This document shows positions 5,305 through 8,081 of a stretch of DNA of 8,081 bases, piece after piece. This DNA is from Planctomycetaceae bacterium (GTDB taxonomy: Bacteria; Planctomycetota; Planctomycetia; Planctomycetales; Planctomycetaceae): the NCBI GenBank assembly GCA_003445035.1, contig DLVV01000283.1, positions 1 to 8,081 on the forward strand, read 5' to 3'. The position numbers were made by a program, and so were the translations under genes. The first letter of the stretch is position 1. Each line of letters opens with the position of its first letter. Below the pieces are notes generated by a model. The model had not been told where the DNA came from. It saw only the letters and a program-made list of their open reading frames with translations, and did no database searches.

Positions 5305-6261
5305 TCAGGTCATCCGGATCCAGCGTTTCAGGACCAGGGCCGGGATCATCAGTGAGGCAATCAGCAGGGCCGGTGTTGTGCGACCAGAGGCGGCCAGGGC
5401 GAGGGTGGCGTCGATCATGATGAGTGAGAGCAGCAGGATGCCAACTCCGGATTGCACACGTTCGGGCTGTGGATCCCGAATGGCGGCGATCAGTCTCCGG
5501 TTGATCGACACCACGATCAGGGCCATCAGTAGGAGGACCGACGTGGAGGCGTTCTGCTGCTGGGCGGTCTGGCTCATTCCTGCGAAGGTGATCAGCGTGG
5601 CCAGTCCGATGTTGATCAACAGGACAGCTGCCGTCAGTTGTCCACGGGTGCTGGATCCGGCTTCGTTCCGGGCGAACCAGGTGACTCCGGTGATGTAGAT
5701 CCCCAGCCCGGCGGCCACGTGCAATGGCGGGCCCTGGGCGAGTGCTTCCAATGAGCCGCCAACCGTGGCTCCCAGAAGGACATTGAGGCTGCGGCAGGCT
5801 CCCATCGCCAGCGGCCCCAGTGGAGTGGTCTTGAGCAGTCCGTCGTAGGCGAGGACACAAACGGCGAGTCCGAGCGCGACCAAAAGGCCTGCTCTGGACG
5901 AACTCCCGTCGGCCGTTGCCGCTGCGACCACCCCACCGATCATCAACACCGTTCCCAGGGTGACGGCTGACGACAGGGTGACTCGACCCGACGGCAATGG
6001 TCGGCCCGGCCGCTCGACCGCGTCGCGATGCCGATCGAAGACATCGTTGAAGACCATCCCCGCGAGGTAGAGGCCGGCGGAAGCGATCAGGAGCAGGCCA
6101 AGGGTTCTGGGAGAAGTTGTCGCGTCAGCGGTGGCGACCAACTGGGTTCCCAGCAGGATGTCGGCCAGAGCGGTGAAGACCGTCGGCAATCGGACCAGTT
6201 GCAGCCAGGCCAGCAACGGCGAGGAGTGGGGCTGCGTGGACGTGGGTGGTGGCGTGGGCAT
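5305..6261 (-). CDS. UbiA family prenyltransferase (EboC-like)
   Basis: This 318-residue, strongly hydrophobic protein has about eight or nine predicted membrane helices and a short Pro/Ser/Thr-rich cytoplasmic N-terminus. UbiA enzymes transfer prenyl chains from prenyl diphosphates to acceptors within the membrane. The first aspartate motif is intact: NDVFDRHRD (72-80; Asp73, Asp76, Asp80), followed by AVERPGRPLPSGR. YDGLLK (139-144) and MGACRSLNVLLGA (153-165) are further family blocks. At the expected place of the second aspartate motif the sequence reads VTWFARNEAG (193-202), with Glu200 the only acidic residue. From memory this pattern resembles the EboC-type branch rather than true UbiA or MenA, but no other ebo gene is present in the window. 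The ATG at 6261 lies 4 bp after the mutase stop and lacks a clear Shine-Dalgarno, which suggests coupled translation. Donor and acceptor are unknown. Confidence 0.88.
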   Translation of the reverse strand: MPTPPPTSTQPHSSPLLAWLQLVRLPTVFTALADILLGTQLVATADATTSPRTLGLLLIASAGLYLAGMVFNDVFDRHRDAVERPGRPLPSGRVTLSSAVTLGTVLMIGGVVAAATADGSSSRAGLLVALGLAVCVLAYDGLLKTTPLGPLAMGACRSLNVLLGATVGGSLEALAQGPPLHVAAGLGIYITGVTWFARNEAGSSTRGQLTAAVLLINIGLATLITFAGMSQTAQQQNASTSVLLLMALIVVSINRRLIAAIRDPQPERVQSGVGILLLSLIMIDATLALAASGRTTPALLIASLMIPALVLKRWIRMT

Positions 6262-6265
6262 GGGG

Positions 6266-8062
6266 TCAGGAGATCAGGGTTTGGAGTAGTTCGACGAGTC
6301 CGTGTTCGAGTTGATCGATCGCCTCGCGAGTGTCTGCGTCGTCGGGTTCCAGTTGCCTGGCGAAACCGTAGAACTTGATTTTCGGTTCGGTGCCCGAGGG
6401 CCGGACGGCTAGGGTGATCATCGGCGAATGGACGGGGTTGCTCTCGAAGACCAGGAGGTTGGTCGAGGGGGCCGGCAGTGGTTGGGCAGTTCGGTTGTCC
6501 GGCAGACTGCGGATTTCGTGGCTCTGGTAGTCCCTGACTCGGCTCCAGGAATGTCCGCCTGTGCTGGCCGGCGGCTGGTGGCGGAGCGAGCCCATGGCCT
6601 GGTCGATTTGCTTCCGGCCGGACGGACCGTGTGCAAAAACGGAGTGTTGAAACTCGTTGACCCGTCCGTGTTGCGAGAAGATGTCGTCGAGACGGTGCCA
6701 GATGGTACGGTTTTCGGCGTGGAGTTCCAGGGCGACGTCGGCGACCAGCAGTGCGGCCACGGCGGCGTCCTTGTCCCGGCAGTACGTCCCGGCCTGGAAT
6801 CCGATGGATTCCTCACACCCGAAGACAAATCCTTCGGGACCTCGTTGTTGAATCTCTCCTGCGATGTGCTTGAACCCGACCGGCAGGTCGTCCACGGCCT
6901 GGACTCCGTGACCGCGGCAGAGCACTCCCAACAGCGGCGTGGTGACCAGAGTGGTGAGCACGTACGCCTCGGGGGGCCAATCGTGTTGCCGGAGCAGGTG
7001 GTCGAGCAGGATGACAGCCAATTGGTTGCCGGTCATCACTCTCCACACACCGTCAGGATCGGGGGCGGCCACGGCAAGTCGGTCGGCGTCGGGATCGGTG
7101 GCCAGGACGAGGACCTGTCCGTTTTGATCGGCGGCGGCGATTGCCGGCCCGAAGACCTCCGGACGTTCTGGGTTGGGCAGTTGATCGGGCACCGCGGTGA
7201 AGTTCCCGTCAGGAGCGGCCTGCGGTTCGAACAACTCGACGCCGACGAAACCGGCCTCGTGGAGCACCGGCAACACCGAGCTGGCACCGACCCCGCAAAG
7301 CGGCGTGTAGAGGGCCGAAAGGGTAGCTGGGTCGTGGGCTTGGAGATCAGCAGCCGGCCGTCGGATTGCGAGGACGGCCTGACGGTACGCCTGGTCGATT
7401 TCGGGACCGAGTCGGGTGATGTGGCCGTCCTGGATGGCCTGGTCGTAGGCCATCGTGGGGATTTCGGTTGAACGGGCAACACACTCAACGATTCCACTGT
7501 CGTGAGGTGGGAGGACCTGGCCACCGTGCGACCAGTAGGCTTTGAAGCCGTTGTCCGAGGGCGGGTTGTGTGAAGCGGAGATGACAACTCCAGCGACGCA
7601 CGCGAGATGTCGGACGGTGAACGAGAGCGTGGGAGTGGCCCGGTGCCCATCGAATTCGAGCACCTCGAAACCGTGGGCGGCGAGGGTGGTGGACACCAGG
7701 CGGGCGAACTCGACCGAACGGTTCCGGGTGTCGTGAGCGACCGCGATGCGGCCACCTGTGTGCCCGGTGTCCTGAAGATGGCGGGCCAGGCCATGGGCAC
7801 TTTCGGCGATGGTCCGCGAGTTGATCGTGGCGGTGCCCAGTGGGCCCATCACCCCCCGCCGGCCCCCGGTGCCGAACGGAATCTCTTCCCAGAACAGCCG
7901 GACCAGCTGGTCGGTGTCATCGGCGTCGAGCAGCGCCGCGACGGCACCGGAAAACTCGTCCAGTGCGGGGTCGGTCAGCCAGCGGCGGATACGCCCGGCG
8001 ACTTCCGGGTCGATCCGGCCGTCGGCAACCGCCTGTTCCAATCGCGCCGCCGACGACTGCAC
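6266..8062 (-). CDS. Phospho-sugar mutase (phosphoglucomutase/phosphomannomutase, PGM2/PgcA type)
   Basis: This alpha-D-phosphohexomutase moves phosphate between C1 and C6 of hexose phosphates. All four family sites are present: the phosphoserine loop ISASHNPPSDNGFKAYW (161-177, catalytic Ser164), the magnesium loop DPDADR (323-328), the sugar-binding loop GCEESIGFQ (415-423) and the phosphate-binding loop RPSGTEPKIKFYG (554-566). FGTGGRRG (63-70) is the conserved N-terminal element. The length of 598 residues fits the long PGM2/PgcA-type subgroup. Glucose-1-phosphate and mannose-1-phosphate specificity cannot be separated by eye. The GTG at 8062 was taken as the start because GAGG lies nine bases upstream, but the frame stays open to the window edge, so an upstream start cannot be excluded. 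It is the upstream gene of a probable two-gene unit with the UbiA protein. Confidence 0.93.
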   Translation of the reverse strand: MQSSAARLEQAVADGRIDPEVAGRIRRWLTDPALDEFSGAVAALLDADDTDQLVRLFWEEIPFGTGGRRGVMGPLGTATINSRTIAESAHGLARHLQDTGHTGGRIAVAHDTRNRSVEFARLVSTTLAAHGFEVLEFDGHRATPTLSFTVRHLACVAGVVISASHNPPSDNGFKAYWSHGGQVLPPHDSGIVECVARSTEIPTMAYDQAIQDGHITRLGPEIDQAYRQAVLAIRRPAADLQAHDPATLSALYTPLCGVGASSVLPVLHEAGFVGVELFEPQAAPDGNFTAVPDQLPNPERPEVFGPAIAAADQNGQVLVLATDPDADRLAVAAPDPDGVWRVMTGNQLAVILLDHLLRQHDWPPEAYVLTTLVTTPLLGVLCRGHGVQAVDDLPVGFKHIAGEIQQRGPEGFVFGCEESIGFQAGTYCRDKDAAVAALLVADVALELHAENRTIWHRLDDIFSQHGRVNEFQHSVFAHGPSGRKQIDQAMGSLRHQPPASTGGHSWSRVRDYQSHEIRSLPDNRTAQPLPAPSTNLLVFESNPVHSPMITLAVRPSGTEPKIKFYGFARQLEPDDADTREAIDQLEHGLVELLQTLIS

Positions 8063-8081
8063 GGGTCCTGTCCTCGTGGCG

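Noticed and set aside
6428..7471. 347-residue plus-strand reading frame antisense to the phosphosugar mutase
   Set aside because: The mutase has all four active-site loops on the other strand; the antisense product has no recognisable motif.

Overview
The window is about 8.1 kb of GC-rich chromosomal bacterial DNA made up mostly of housekeeping genes. The HU-type protein (ending in RPLKGLKDLV before an Ala/Pro tail), the unlinked csrA, the tRNA-Glu and an EboC-like UbiA protein together suggest a member of the Planctomycetota. This assignment is inferred from protein style, not from a marker gene.

Layout: (1) 1-1878, plus strand: the 3' part of a DUF502 membrane-protein gene, overlapping by 4 bp with hemC (hydroxymethylbilane synthase), followed by a hairpin terminator-like sequence. 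(2) 1813-3662, minus strand: rsmD (16S rRNA m2G966 methyltransferase, TTG start), overlapping by 4 bp with an SDR oxidoreductase, and possibly followed by a small lipoprotein ORF that converges on and overlaps the hemC 3' end. (3) 3838-5214, plus strand: three separately promoted units, namely HU with its own sigma70-like promoter and terminator, csrA with its own promoter and a leader of about 160 nt, and tRNA-Glu(UUC) with its own promoter. (4) 5305-8062, minus strand: a PGM2/PgcA-type phosphosugar mutase gene followed after 4 bp by a UbiA-family prenyltransferase gene; their promoter lies beyond the right edge of the window.

Functionally, the genes cover tetrapyrrole synthesis (hemC), ribosome modification (rsmD), nucleoid structure (HU), post-transcriptional control (csrA), translation (tRNA-Glu), sugar-phosphate metabolism and membrane prenyl chemistry. 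I see no mobile element, CRISPR array, toxin-antitoxin or defence system. I do not see a clear new biological system. The best leads are the prenyltransferase lacking the usual second aspartate motif and cotranscribed with a sugar-phosphate mutase, the small lipoprotein ORF overlapping the hemC end, and the regulatory architecture upstream of csrA.
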